17,699 bases of DNA from Clostridia bacterium (GCA_022791735.1 JAAVZQ010000045.1:1-17699); one strand, 5' to 3'; numbered from the stretch's first letter, positions 1 to 7,956 are shown. Numbers and translations: made by a program. Notes: generated by a model from the sequence alone, not told the origin.

Positions 1-318
1 AATCCGAAGGAATTGGGGGAAGAGATAATGAGCGAAAATGAAGATATAAAGAAGGCAAACGAAGAATTAGAAAAAATTAGTGCAGACAAACACGAACAAT
101 ACCTAGCACATTTAAGGCAAAAACACATAATGGATACAAAAGCAGTAGAAGAATATGGCTATCTACGCGGCAAGGAAGAAGGCGAAGCACTAGGTAAAAA
201 AGAAATGATAAAGTCTATGCTAAAAGAGGGGTTGTCAATTGAGATAATATCTAAAGTTAGCAAGCTGAGTGTAGATGAGATAGAAAAACTTATCAAGCAG
301 AAAATTGAAAAAACTTAA
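1..318 (+). CDS. Rpn-family PD-(D/E)XK nuclease/transposase, C-terminal part (5' truncated)
   Basis: The frame is open from base 1 to a TAA at 316-318, so this is the tail of a gene starting outside the window. About 105 residues are visible. They are highly charged and helical, with a KHEQYLAHLRQKHIMD segment, then a G/E/K-rich stretch (YGYLRGKEEGEALGKKE) and a final helix-turn-helix-like segment (MLKEGLSIEIISKVSKLSVDEIEKL). This is the typical C-terminal tail of Rpn recombination-promoting nucleases, which are often multicopy in Clostridia. The catalytic PD-(D/E)XK core would lie upstream and cannot be checked. A TTG at 13 and an ATG at 28 are internal codons, not starts. A hairpin follows about 95 bases downstream. 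The family call rests on the tail alone. Confidence 0.72.
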   Translation, partial: NPKELGEEIMSENEDIKKANEELEKISADKHEQYLAHLRQKHIMDTKAVEEYGYLRGKEEGEALGKKEMIKSMLKEGLSIEIISKVSKLSVDEIEKLIKQKIEKT

Positions 319-413
319 GACAAATATTATTGGCGCTTTCAACACAAATAGGTTCCATACTCGTGCCTTAGTCTAGCCTTTATCATTGGATAAATAAGTA
401 TTAGTAAAGTATG

Positions 414-443
414 AAAATGACCGCACAATATACGGTCATTTTT
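414..443 (+). terminator. Rho-independent terminator after the Rpn-like gene
   Basis: A 10-bp perfect stem, AAAATGACCG (414-423) with CGGTCATTTT (433-442), has a 9-base loop and runs into T residues. It is also A-rich on the 5' side, so it could act on both strands. Confidence 0.75.
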
Positions 444-475
444 GTGTATAAAATTTAGATATTTTATCTGTCTAC

Positions 476-504
476 TTGACATGAGGCACATCATTTGTTA
501 CACT
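476..504 (+). promoter_or_regulatory. Candidate sigma-A promoter for tcdA
   Basis: A perfect TTGACA (476-481) lies 17 bases before TACACT (499-504), which matches 4 of 6 positions of the -10 consensus. It would give a leader of about 125 bases before the gene at 636. The rest of 319-635 contains only the terminator at 414-443; I see no credible gene there. Confidence 0.5.
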
Positions 505-635
505 TTCATTTTTTTGTTAAAAATTGCTATATATTGTAATATTTATAAAAGTATGGTATTCTTAAATCAAAAAAACAAAAATGTTATTAAAAGATATTGT
601 AGACAAGGCAAAAATCAAGAAAAAGAGGTATAAAA

Positions 636-1340
636 ATGGAAAATCAATTTTCAAGAACAGAATTATTAGTCGGAAAAGATGGAATAGAGAAGCTACAAAA
701 TGCCAAAGTTGCTATATTTGGAATTGGAGGAGTAGGCTCTTTCGTGCTAGAGGCTTTAGTGAGAGCAGGAATAGGTAGTTTTGTTTTGGTTGATAATGAT
801 GAAGTGGATATTACAAATTTGAATAGACAAATTATTGCAACTAGAAAAACTATTGATATGCCGAAGGTAGAGGCTGCAAAAGAAAGAGTATTTGAAATAA
901 ATCCAGATGCTAAAGTAGAAATATATAAGGAATTTTTTATGCCAAATACTGATACTAAAATTTTAAATAAAAGTATATCATACATTGTAGATAGTGTAGA
1001 TACTGTAACTGCTAAAATAGAACTTGTAGTTCGAGCAAAAGAGCTAAATATCCCAATTATTTCTTCTATGGGGACTGGTAATAAATTAAATCCAACAGAA
1101 TTTGAAGTAGCAGATATTTATAAGACTTCTGTATGCCCTTTAGCTAAGGTTATGAGGAAAGAACTAAGAAAAAGAGATATAGATAGTCTTAAAGTTGTTT
1201 ATTCAAAGGAAGAGCCAGTAGAGCTTCGAGATAATATGATTGAGGGACAAAAGCAAGTACCAGCAAGTATATCATTTGTGCCATCAGTATGTGGACTTAT
1301 AATTGCAGGAGAAGTGATAAAAGATATAATAAAATATTAA
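636..1340 (+). CDS. tcdA: tRNA threonylcarbamoyladenosine dehydratase TcdA (ThiF/MoeB/HesA E1-like)
   Basis: A 234-residue E1-like enzyme that uses ATP to cyclise N6-threonylcarbamoyladenosine to ct6A at position 37 of ANN-decoding tRNAs, in the cytoplasm. Visible motifs are the nucleotide-binding loop FGIGGVGS (residues 28-35), the acidic strand VDNDEVDITNLNRQ (52-65), the aspartate-containing IVDSVDTVTAK segment (117-127), and the TcdA-type SSMGTGNKLNP motif (143-153). The conserved end FVPSVCGLIIAG is also present. Length is close to the usual 230-270. The start ATG has AAAGAGG at 622-628. There is no second ubiquitin-like or rhodanese partner nearby, which favours TcdA over MoeB/ThiF. It stands alone with its own promoter. 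Confidence 0.93.
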   Translation: MENQFSRTELLVGKDGIEKLQNAKVAIFGIGGVGSFVLEALVRAGIGSFVLVDNDEVDITNLNRQIIATRKTIDMPKVEAAKERVFEINPDAKVEIYKEFFMPNTDTKILNKSISYIVDSVDTVTAKIELVVRAKELNIPIISSMGTGNKLNPTEFEVADIYKTSVCPLAKVMRKELRKRDIDSLKVVYSKEEPVELRDNMIEGQKQVPASISFVPSVCGLIIAGEVIKDIIKY

Positions 1341-1357
1341 CCTAAATTAAGAAAAAG

Positions 1358-1387
1358 TTCATACAAAAGACATAAAAGTATGATAAT
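1358..1387 (+). promoter_or_regulatory. Possible promoter for the alarmone synthetase gene
   Basis: TTCATA (1358-1363) and GATAAT (1382-1387) are 18 bases apart in a very AT-rich spacer. The -35 is weak, so this is only a candidate. Confidence 0.3.
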
Positions 1388-1433
1388 ATGATAACAAAGT
1401 TAATATAAAATGCACTTATGAAAGGAGGAGATT

Positions 1434-2102
1434 ATTATAATTAACTTAGAAGAAAGTAATGAAGATAAGTATTTATCAGCTCCGATTAATACACTAAATC
1501 TTGAAAAAGATAATTATGAACTTCTTATGAGCATATATGAACAAGCGTTAAATCAGACATTTAAGACATTAGAAGATGTAAAGACTGCACTTTATAAAGT
1601 TTATAATCATGATGTTATAAATAGTATTTCTAAGCGAATTAAAACTCCTGAAAGTTTAATAAATAAAATGCAAAAAAAGCACTATGAAATTAACTTCAAA
1701 AATATTATTGATAATATTAATGATGTTGCAGGACTTAGAATAGCGTGCCCAGTAAAAAGCGATATTTATACAGTTATTGGGATTATAGAGCAGATGCCAA
1801 ATATAAAGATAATAGAGAGAAAAGATTATATAACTAGACCGAAGAAAAGTGGATATTCTGGATATCACCTGATAATAGAAACACCAGTTACTGTAAATGA
1901 ACAAAATGTACCAGTTAAAGTAGAAATACAAATAAGGACAATGGCAATGGATTTCTGGGCAACAAATGAGCATAAAGTTAGATACAAAACAAATAAGAAG
2001 TTATCTAATTTTGATTCTAAAAGACTTACAGCTTATGCAAAGATTATAAATATATTAGATGATAAAATTATGGAAATATATAATAAGCAAGAGCTAGCAT
2101 AG
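1434..2102 (+). CDS. Small alarmone synthetase (RelA/SpoT-domain GTP pyrophosphokinase, RelQ/YjbM-like), non-AUG start
   Basis: A single-domain (p)ppGpp synthetase, which transfers pyrophosphate from ATP to GDP/GTP. Counting from the first ATG (1527), NDVAGLRIACP is at residues 65-75, DYITRPKKSGYSGYHL at 100-115 (substrate-binding Lys/Tyr/His loop) and VEIQIRTMAMDFWATNEH at 132-149 (catalytic Glu). There is no hydrolase, TGS or ACT domain. That ATG has no ribosome binding site and would remove the N-terminal helix seen in RelQ-type proteins. The frame is open upstream to a strong AAAGGAGGAG (1421-1430), followed by ATT ATT ATA ATT, so initiation is probably at ATT 1434 or ATA 1437. This gives about 221 residues, near the 211 of Bacillus YjbM. 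The enzyme call is secure; the start is inferred. Confidence 0.85.
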   Translation: MIINLEESNEDKYLSAPINTLNLEKDNYELLMSIYEQALNQTFKTLEDVKTALYKVYNHDVINSISKRIKTPESLINKMQKKHYEINFKNIIDNINDVAGLRIACPVKSDIYTVIGIIEQMPNIKIIERKDYITRPKKSGYSGYHLIIETPVTVNEQNVPVKVEIQIRTMAMDFWATNEHKVRYKTNKKLSNFDSKRLTAYAKIINILDDKIMEIYNKQELA

Positions 2103-2109
2103 ATACACT

Positions 2110-2136
2110 AGAGCCATAGGGTTAAACTATGGCTCT
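2110..2136 (+). terminator. Hairpin after the alarmone synthetase gene
   Basis: A 10-bp perfect stem, AGAGCCATAG (2110-2119) with CTATGGCTCT (2127-2136), has a 7-base loop and starts 8 bases after the stop codon. No T-tract follows, so it may be a weak terminator or a 3'-end stabiliser. Confidence 0.5.
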
Positions 2137-2263
2137 AAAGCTGTTAATTGTTACAGGAATATTAGCAAATTTTGCTGTTTTCATGCGATAAAACAAAATA
2201 CTATTGCATTTTGGATAAAATTATGATAAAATTACGACAATAAATTAAAAGGAGCAAATTGTA

Positions 2264-2596
2264 ATGATTAATATAAGACCAGTTTCAGACTTAAGAAATA
2301 AATACCCTGAAATAGAAGAATTAGTATTAAAAGAGAATGAAGCAGTATATTTAACTAAAAACGGTTATGGTTCAATGGTAGTAATGAGTATAGACAAATA
2401 TTCTAAAATGATACAAGAGCTAGAAATAGAAAAAGCCATATCAAAGAAATTTGGAAATGTAGAAGTTGAGAAAGTGCTAGATGATATGGAGAAAGAAATA
2501 AATAATCCTAATGCAAAACTTCTTACTCATGAAGAGGTATTCTCAGAACTAAGGAGGAGGTTGGATGAAGAATTATATATGGTAGAAGGAATTTAG
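2264..2596 (+). CDS. Phd/YefM-family antitoxin, no adjacent toxin
   Basis: A 110-residue protein. The N-terminal part (MINIRPVSDLRNKYPEIEELV, then AVYLTKNGYGSMVVMSIDKYSKM at about 27-49) is the Phd/YefM DNA-binding and dimerisation fold. The remainder is a charged helical tail of the type that wraps a toxin. AAAGGAG at 2248-2254 sets the ATG start. Antitoxins of this family normally precede a RelE/ParE/Doc toxin by a few bases. Here 2597-2843 has no open frame of toxin size, only short AT-rich frames, so the gene looks orphaned. It may act in trans, or may pair with a toxin elsewhere in the genome. It could autoregulate its own promoter, as family members do. Confidence 0.85.
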   Translation: MINIRPVSDLRNKYPEIEELVLKENEAVYLTKNGYGSMVVMSIDKYSKMIQELEIEKAISKKFGNVEVEKVLDDMEKEINNPNAKLLTHEEVFSELRRRLDEELYMVEGI

Positions 2597-2843
2597 ATAA
2601 GTTAGTATAGTTTCTATAAGGTTTTATTCAATAGTTTTTATTGCAAAAGCAACAAGGTTCTTATATTTAAGTTTTAAGTCTTAATAAATCTATTTACAGG
2701 AATATTATAAATAAAAAATGTTATGGAAGTATTACAAATGAAGCATTGCGAGAATATTAATAAAAATACACTAATTTGCATAAACTAAACTTGCAAATTG
2801 CTCAAAAAAGTGGTTTAATGTATTGAAAAGGAGAAGGGGATTT

Positions 2844-3722
2844 ATGGAAGAAGTTTTAAATGAACAAATAAATGTACAAAAAAAGCCAAAAAAGACATTT
2901 ACAATACTTGGCATATCTATTTGGAGAATTATAGCATTTTTCATTATATATAGTGTAGCAGGATATGTAGTAGAAGTACTATTTTCAATTGTTTCAAAAG
3001 GTACTTTAGAGAGTAGACAAAGTTTCATGTATGGACCTTTTTCTGGCATATATGGGCTTGGAGCAGTTGTAATGATACTATTTTTGCAATATTTTAATAA
3101 AAACAATAACAGGCTATTTATAGGGGGCTTCATTGTAGGTTCTATTGTGGAATATTTAGTAAGCTTATTTGCAGAAGTATTTTTACATGTGAAGTGGTGG
3201 GATTATTCAAACCAACCACTTAATATAAACGGAAGAATATGTGTATATTTTTCAATATTTTGGGGATTTTTAGCAGTATATTTTATGTCTTATGTACATC
3301 CAAAAATAGAAAGACTTATGGAGAAAATAAAACAAAAAATATCAGTAAAAAAACTAAAGATAATTACAGTTATAATTACTGTATTTCTTGTATTTGATGG
3401 ACTTATAACTGGATATGCGCTAGAAATGTTTTTAATTAGAAAAGTACATGATTACAACTTAAATGTTGCAAATAAAGAATTGATAGATGAGAAATATGAT
3501 GAGATATATGGAAGTGAAGTTCATGCAAAGGTTATAGATACATTTTTTAATGATAGGGCAATGATAAAGACTTTCCCAAATTTGAAAACAATAGCTGCAA
3601 ATGGAGATATAATTTATTTTGACCAAATGGTTGGAGGAATTGAACCATATTATTATAAGTTTAATTTTAAGAAAAGGCAGGAACAGAAAGAATATAATTT
3701 AAGGGAAACAAATGAAGTGTAG
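2844..3722 (+). CDS. PF06541-type (CmpB-like) integral membrane protein, putative ABC transporter permease
   Basis: A 292-residue polytopic membrane protein. Hydrophobic segments are at about 25-50, 68-85, 91-114, 131-151 and 172-194. Family signatures are YSVAGYVVEVLFS (36-48), FMYGPFSGIYGLGA (61-74) and WWDYSNQPLNINGRIC (118-133). The C-terminal 90 residues are charged and probably cytoplasmic. The ATG at 2844 is preferred over an in-frame TTG at 2823 because AAAAGGAG (2826-2833) is correctly spaced for it. These proteins are annotated as putative ABC permeases, but the biochemical role is not established. The following ABC gene is separate, with 152 bases between. I infer a membrane role only. 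Confidence 0.8.
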   Translation: MEEVLNEQINVQKKPKKTFTILGISIWRIIAFFIIYSVAGYVVEVLFSIVSKGTLESRQSFMYGPFSGIYGLGAVVMILFLQYFNKNNNRLFIGGFIVGSIVEYLVSLFAEVFLHVKWWDYSNQPLNINGRICVYFSIFWGFLAVYFMSYVHPKIERLMEKIKQKISVKKLKIITVIITVFLVFDGLITGYALEMFLIRKVHDYNLNVANKELIDEKYDEIYGSEVHAKVIDTFFNDRAMIKTFPNLKTIAANGDIIYFDQMVGGIEPYYYKFNFKKRQEQKEYNLRETNEV

Positions 3723-3732
3723 AGTTATATAA

Positions 3733-3749
3733 TACCCTGCGCGGACTTT
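3733..3749 (+). repeat. 17-bp repeat shared with the end of the inverted-repeat element at 14926-15081
   Basis: TACCCTGCGCGGACTTT here differs by one base from TACCCTACGCGGACTTT at 15077-15093, and weak similarity continues to a shared AATTAC about 20 bases on. It is a GC-rich patch in an AT-rich spacer and is probably a solo end of a small mobile repeat. Confidence 0.5.
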
Positions 3750-3874
3750 GAGTTTTGTTGGCTGTGAATTACGACCAAGTTACAATAAATAGTTTGCGAT
3801 AAAATCTTTACATAATGTTTAACGTGAAACTTTTTAGAAATATAAAATGTTATGAAATTAAGGAGGATGCACGA

Positions 3875-6444
3875 GTGCTAGTTTTAGAAGACATAACTAA
3901 AGTTTACAGAAGTGGAGACGAAATGGTCGAAGCTTTAAAAGGTGTAAGCATTAAATTTAGAAAATCTGAATTTGTATCAATACTTGGACAAAGTGGTTGT
4001 GGAAAAACTACTTTGCTAAATATTATTGGTGGACTTGATAGATATACAAGAGGAGATTTAATCATCAACCGGAAAGTCTACTTGGTATTTTAATGATAGA
4101 GATTGGGATAGTTATAGAAATTATAGTGTAGGTTTTGTGTTTCAAAGCTATAATTTGATTGGACATCAAACTATACTTGCAAATGTTGAACTTGCTCTGA
4201 CAATTTCAGGTGTTTCAAAAAGGGAAAGAAAAAGAAGAGCAAGAGAAGCGCTAGAAAAAGTAGGACTTGGTGCACATATTCATAAAAAGCCAAATCAGCT
4301 TTCTGGCGGACAAATGCAAAGAGTTGCTATTGCAAGAGCTTTAGTAAATGATCCAGATATTATTTTAGCAGATGAACCAACACGGAGCACTTGATACACA
4401 AACGAGTATACAAGTAATGGAAATTCTAAAAGAAATATCAAAAGATAAATTAATAATAATGGTAACACACAACCCAGAACTTGCAATGCAGTATTCTAGT
4501 AGAATTATAAAGATATTAGACGGAAGAATTACTGATGATTCAAATCCAGTTGATATGAATGCAAATGAAATATATAATGAGGTAGACACAAATAGATATA
4601 GAAGGACATCAATGAAATTTCATACTGCAGTTAGACTTAGTTTGAATAATTTGATGACTAAAAAGGGAAGAACTATTTTGACTTCTTTTGCAGGTTCAAT
4701 TGGTATTATAGGAATTGCACTAATTTTATCACTGTCTAGTGGAGTGCAAGATTACATTACAAGAGTACAAGAGGAAACACTTACATCATATCCACTTACA
4801 ATTGAGGAAAATTCCATAGATTTGACTGCTGCAATGTCAGCACATATGGAAACAGAAGTGAAGGCAAAAGAAAAACGTGAAGATGATGGAAAAATACACT
4901 CAAATAATACAATAACAGATACTTTATCTATAATGAGTAGTAAAGTGCAATCAAATAATTTGAAACAATTTAAAAAATATATAGAGGGAAATAGTTCTAA
5001 GATAAAGGATTATGTAACAGCGATAGGTTATGAATATAATTTAGATTTGCAGTTATACAAGTCTGATATAGATAAAGAAATAGTTAAGGTAAATCCTAAT
5101 ACAGTATTAGAGAGTGTTGGCATTCCGACAAGTTACATGGGAATGAATATGATGATGGGAGAAGTTTGGAGTGAACTTTTTGAGAATGATGAGATAAATA
5201 ATAAAATGTATCAAATTGTAAGTGGAAGGATGCCAGAAAAGTATAATGAAGTTGTGATTTTAGTAGACGAAAACAATAAAATTAGTGATTATGTGTTATA
5301 TGCTTTAGGAGTGAAGGATCAAAAGGAATTAGAAGCAATGTATAAAAAAATTGGCGAAGGAGAAAAAGTCGAAACAAAAGAAGAAAGTTATACTTATGAA
5401 GAACTGTTAAATCTTTCGTATAAATTGCTTTTAAACACAGATTATTATGAAAGAATAAATAATATCTGGGTAGATAAATCTGAAGATGAGAATTTTTTGC
5501 GAGAGAAATTAAAAAAGGCAGAAGAGATAAGAGTTGTAGGAATTGTGAAGCCAAAAGAGGGATGGACTGGAAATAATAGTGAACTTGGTGGGATTTTATA
5601 TACAAATGACTTAGAAAAATATGTAATTCAAAAGATTAATGATAGTTATATTGTAAAAGAGCAAAAGGGCAGACCAAATGTAAATGTTATTACAGGATTA
5701 GAATTCTCAAAAGATGAATTTAGCATGGATAAATTAAGTGATGAGCAAAAGATGTATTTGCAATCACTTCCACCAGAACAGTTAGCTACAATTATTGCAA
5801 GCTATAAAGAGCAAGCAGAAGCAACTTATGAAAGTACACTTTTAAAGCTTGGTTCAGTAGATTTAACAAAACCGTCAGCTATTAATATTTATGCTAATGA
5901 TTTTCAGGCTAAAGAAGAAGTAAAAAAGATTATTGAAGATTATAACGAAAGACAAAGAAAGAGTGGAAAAGAGGGAAATGTTATAACATATAGTGACTTA
6001 GTAGGTATGCTTATGACTTCTGTTACAGCGATTGTAGATATGATAAGTTATGTGTTAATTGCGTTTGTTTCGATTTCTCTTGTAGTATCTAGTATTATGA
6101 TAGGAATTATAACATATATATCTGTACTTGAAAGAACCAAGGAAATTGGTATTTTGAGAGCAATAGGTGCCTCTAAAAAAGATATTTCAAGAGTGTTTAA
6201 TGCAGAAACTTTGATTGTAGGATTAGTTGCAGGAGGACTTGGAATAGGAATAACTCTTTTACTTAATATTCCAATTAATATGGTAATAGAGAACTTGGCA
6301 AATGTAAGCAATATAAGTAGTTTACCTCCAGTAGGTGGAGCACTACTAGTACTAATAAGTGTTGTTTTAACAATGGTTGCAGGATTAATTCCAGCGAAAT
6401 TTGCAAGTAAAAAAGATCCAGTTGAGGCCTTGAGAACAGAATAA
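3875..6444 (+). CDS. MacB-like ABC transporter, fused ATPase and FtsX-type permease, containing two in-frame CGG +1 shift sites
   Basis: An 855-residue product is recovered if the C of two in-frame CGG codons (4070 and 4383) is skipped. The ATPase domain has Walker A GQSGCGKT (38-45), Q-loop VFQSYNLI (88-95), signature LSGGQ (142-146), Walker B IILADEPT (162-169), D-loop GALD (170-173) and the H-loop histidine in MVTHNPE. Without the shifts it breaks into three frames: 3875-4093, then a middle frame, then the rest. The permease half has a TM near 228-248, a large extracytoplasmic region, and three C-terminal TMs with the FtsX/MacB sequence LERTKEIGILRAIGASKKDI and the closing PAKFASKKDPVEALRTE. 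The start is GTG 3875, preceded by AAGGAGGA (3860-3867). It probably exports a peptide or lipid, or acts as a mechanotransmission transporter; the substrate is unknown. Confidence 0.88.
4070..4073 (+). other. CGG shift site 1 (CGGA read as Gly) in the ABC ATPase
   Basis: The zero frame reads AAC CGG AAA and reaches TAA seven codons later. Skipping the C reads AAC GGA AAG TCT and joins IIN to GKSTWYF, the expected strand between Walker A and the Q-loop. Confidence 0.8.
4383..4386 (+). other. CGG shift site 2 (CGGA read as Gly) in the ABC ATPase
   Basis: The zero frame reads ACA CGG AGC ACT TGA. Skipping the C gives ACA GGA GCA CTT GAT, rebuilding the near-invariant DEPTGALD of Walker B and the D-loop. 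This is the strongest evidence that the decoded residue is glycine. Confidence 0.85.
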
Positions 6445-6482
6445 CTATCAAAAAAGAGGGGTTGCCCCTCTTTTGATAGTTA
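6443..6482 (+). terminator. Strong terminator after the ABC transporter
   Basis: A long hairpin has an apex AAGAGGGG-TTG-CCCCTCTT and outer arms AACTATCAAAA (6443-6453) and TTTTGATAGTT. It overlaps the TAA stop and isolates the ABC gene from the island that follows. Confidence 0.85.
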
Positions 6483-6508
6483 TTTATCACAAAAGATTAT
6501 GTAAAATA

Positions 6509-6537
6509 TTGCGAATTGCGTAAAAGTGTGATATAAT
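6509..6537 (+). promoter_or_regulatory. Sigma-A promoter with extended -10, upstream of the island gene
   Basis: TTGCGA (6509-6514), 17 bases, then a perfect TATAAT (6532-6537) preceded by TG one base away (extended -10). The predicted start point is near 6544, inside the palindrome at 6543-6562. Confidence 0.65.
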
Positions 6538-6542
6538 TGAGC

Positions 6543-6562
6543 AAACTGGTATATATCAGTTT
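6543..6562 (+). promoter_or_regulatory. 20-bp palindromic operator candidate at the promoter start point
   Basis: AAACTGGTATATATCAGTTT is a palindrome with one mismatched pair. It lies immediately after a strong -10 box, where a dimeric repressor would block transcription. No regulator gene is adjacent, so the binding protein is unknown. Confidence 0.5.
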
Positions 6563-6572
6563 ATCTGTACGC

Positions 6573-6617
6573 GTTAACATTTTCATGATGAAGTATAATA
6601 AAATGAAAAATGTTAAC
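6573..6617 (+). repeat. Inverted repeat around a second TATAAT box
   Basis: GTTAACATTTTCAT (6573-6586) and ATGAAAAATGTTAAC (6603-6617) are inverted copies separated by 16 bases that hold a perfect TATAAT (6594-6599). It may be a second, regulated promoter or a leader-RNA hairpin; no convincing -35 lies 16-18 bases before it. Confidence 0.5.
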
Positions 6618-6651
6618 AAAACCTTTTATTATTTATATGAGGAGGACAAAA

Positions 6652-7833
6652 ATGATTTACTTGAGATTTCCAGAGGACATCACCGGTCGGATTGAAGGCG
6701 CAACAATTTTAAAACCTAGTTTTGAAGTCTCTATCACTGAAATTCTTAGCAGAACGTATCAACCAGAAATCGTAAAACGCTATGCAGAGCAAATTTCGGG
6801 TTTCATCTACAATAATATGGAGTTCCCAGAAGATGGGATATACCGCATTGAAGCAGAAGAAATTTGGCGCTTCGACGAAAAGAGAAACACTTGGTGTGAT
6901 ACCAAGAAAAAAGTTGCCAACTATGTAATTAGCGAAAACTCGCCGCTTTGGGATTGTTTTGATGGAGAATTCAAATTCCTAAAGAAAGTATGTGGCTCTA
7001 TCAAATCTGCGGTAAAGGCAATTACGGAAGAAATGTTCGGCCCCACGAAATGGATTGGAGTAAGTTCCATTGACACAAGAGATTACCAGATATTCGAGGC
7101 AAAATATGACAAAATATCAAAGGTGCTTAAAACTTTTTTCACAGGTGGAGCAGTTTCAGAATTACATGCTGAAATACAACGGATTGTGTATGAAGGTGTT
7201 CAAGAGAGTGGCGTAATGATTATTGCTGATGGACAGGCTAAAAGCGTATTGTACAAAGACCATGTAAAACAATTGAGCGAGAAAGTATTTAATAAGGTGG
7301 AAGAAGCATTGGCAGAATGGTTGCAGCCTGAGGAAGCCAAGCGTTTATCGCTTACCTTGAAAAATGCATTACTTTTTAGCCTTAATAATGGCGATTTTGA
7401 AATTGTTCGGATGGGTTACGATGGGCGTAGATATTGCAAATACAAAGGTATCGAAGTTGTGATAGATGAGAATGGTGTTAAATACATTGAGATAGACGAA
7501 CAATTCTTGCAATCTATTCAAGGTGTATTATGTTCAAAAAAAATATACACAGGGCGATATGGTGACTCTGACATAGAAATAGATGGAGAATCTGAAAAGA
7601 ATACATTTACACTTCATGATTACAATGGGATAGTATGTCGGATCGAAGAATATTACGGGACGTTGAGATTAGAAAGCCAAGACGTTTCGCACTACTTTAA
7701 TTCTTGTGAGGGAAGGATTTTAACCGTCAAAGAGAAAATATTGTCTGAGGAAAAAGAAAGGTATCTATTGAAGGTCGAATGGAATGACGAAGAAGCAAGC
7801 AAAATTAAGGGAATGCTTGTTAGAATTAGGTAA
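6652..7833 (+). CDS. Unrecognised 393-residue cytoplasmic protein, foreign-looking composition
   Basis: I do not recognise this family. The start ATG has GAGGAGG at 6640-6646; an upstream in-frame start at 6610 lacks one. There is no signal peptide or membrane segment. Tryptophans and acidic/basic residues alternate in the N-terminal 100 residues (EEIWRFDEKRNTWCD). A mixed helical region covers about 100-260, including FTGGAVSELHAEIQR and AEWLQPEEAKRL. The C-terminal 130 residues look beta-rich and may form a small ligand-binding or barrel domain. Codon use differs from its neighbours: more C/G-ending codons and four in-frame CGG arginine codons (6688, 7180, 7408, 7639), whereas the other genes use in-frame CGG only at shift sites. 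This suggests recent transfer. It lies between hairpins, with an elaborate promoter region in front. Confidence 0.7.
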   Translation: MIYLRFPEDITGRIEGATILKPSFEVSITEILSRTYQPEIVKRYAEQISGFIYNNMEFPEDGIYRIEAEEIWRFDEKRNTWCDTKKKVANYVISENSPLWDCFDGEFKFLKKVCGSIKSAVKAITEEMFGPTKWIGVSSIDTRDYQIFEAKYDKISKVLKTFFTGGAVSELHAEIQRIVYEGVQESGVMIIADGQAKSVLYKDHVKQLSEKVFNKVEEALAEWLQPEEAKRLSLTLKNALLFSLNNGDFEIVRMGYDGRRYCKYKGIEVVIDENGVKYIEIDEQFLQSIQGVLCSKKIYTGRYGDSDIEIDGESEKNTFTLHDYNGIVCRIEEYYGTLRLESQDVSHYFNSCEGRILTVKEKILSEEKERYLLKVEWNDEEASKIKGMLVRIR

Positions 7834-7881
7834 ATCGATATTTTCTGCTGAGTGATGCTTGGCAGAGGAGATTAGCAAAGA

Positions 7882-7917
7882 GCAAAAATTCCAGTGAGAA
7901 ATCACTGGAATTTTTGC
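7882..7917 (+). terminator. Perfect 16-bp hairpin with GAAA tetraloop
   Basis: GCAAAAATTCCAGTGA (7882-7897) pairs exactly with TCACTGGAATTTTTGC (7902-7917), closing a GAAA loop. The T-run on the 3' arm suits termination after the 6652-7833 gene. Confidence 0.8.
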
Positions 7918-7921
7918 GTAT

Positions 7922-7950
7922 GAAACGTTTTGGAACCGTCCCCAAACGTT
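7922..7950 (+). repeat. Imperfect palindrome containing GGAACCGTCCCC
   Basis: AACGTTTTGG (7924-7933) and CCCAAACGTT (7941-7950) are inverted copies around AACCGTC. From memory, GGAACCGTCCCC resembles the palindromic units associated with REP-type (Y1 transposase) repeats in many bacteria. No transposase is present. Confidence 0.35.
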
Positions 7951-7956
7951 CAGAAT

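Noticed and set aside
442..633. 63-residue open frame upstream of tcdA
   Set aside because: It lacks a ribosome binding site, overlaps the predicted promoter and leader, and has a Cys/Ile/Tyr-rich composition typical of translated AT-rich spacer.
581..778. 65-residue open frame overlapping the tcdA start
   Set aside because: It is out of frame with a secure enzyme gene and has no ribosome site.
2597..2822. Search for a toxin gene after the Phd antitoxin
   Set aside because: The longest frames are about 20 codons without ribosome sites.
3815..3874. Upstream ATG start for the ABC transporter
   Set aside because: The extra residues match no family sequence, while AAGGAGGA is correctly placed for GTG 3875.
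6048..6311. Minus-strand open frame inside the ABC permease
   Set aside because: It is an antisense shadow of a well-conserved membrane domain with no start signals. The same applies to the minus-strand frames at 644-985, 1656-1973, 2771-3133, 4295-4589, 5282-5605, 8784-8975 and 12789-13055.
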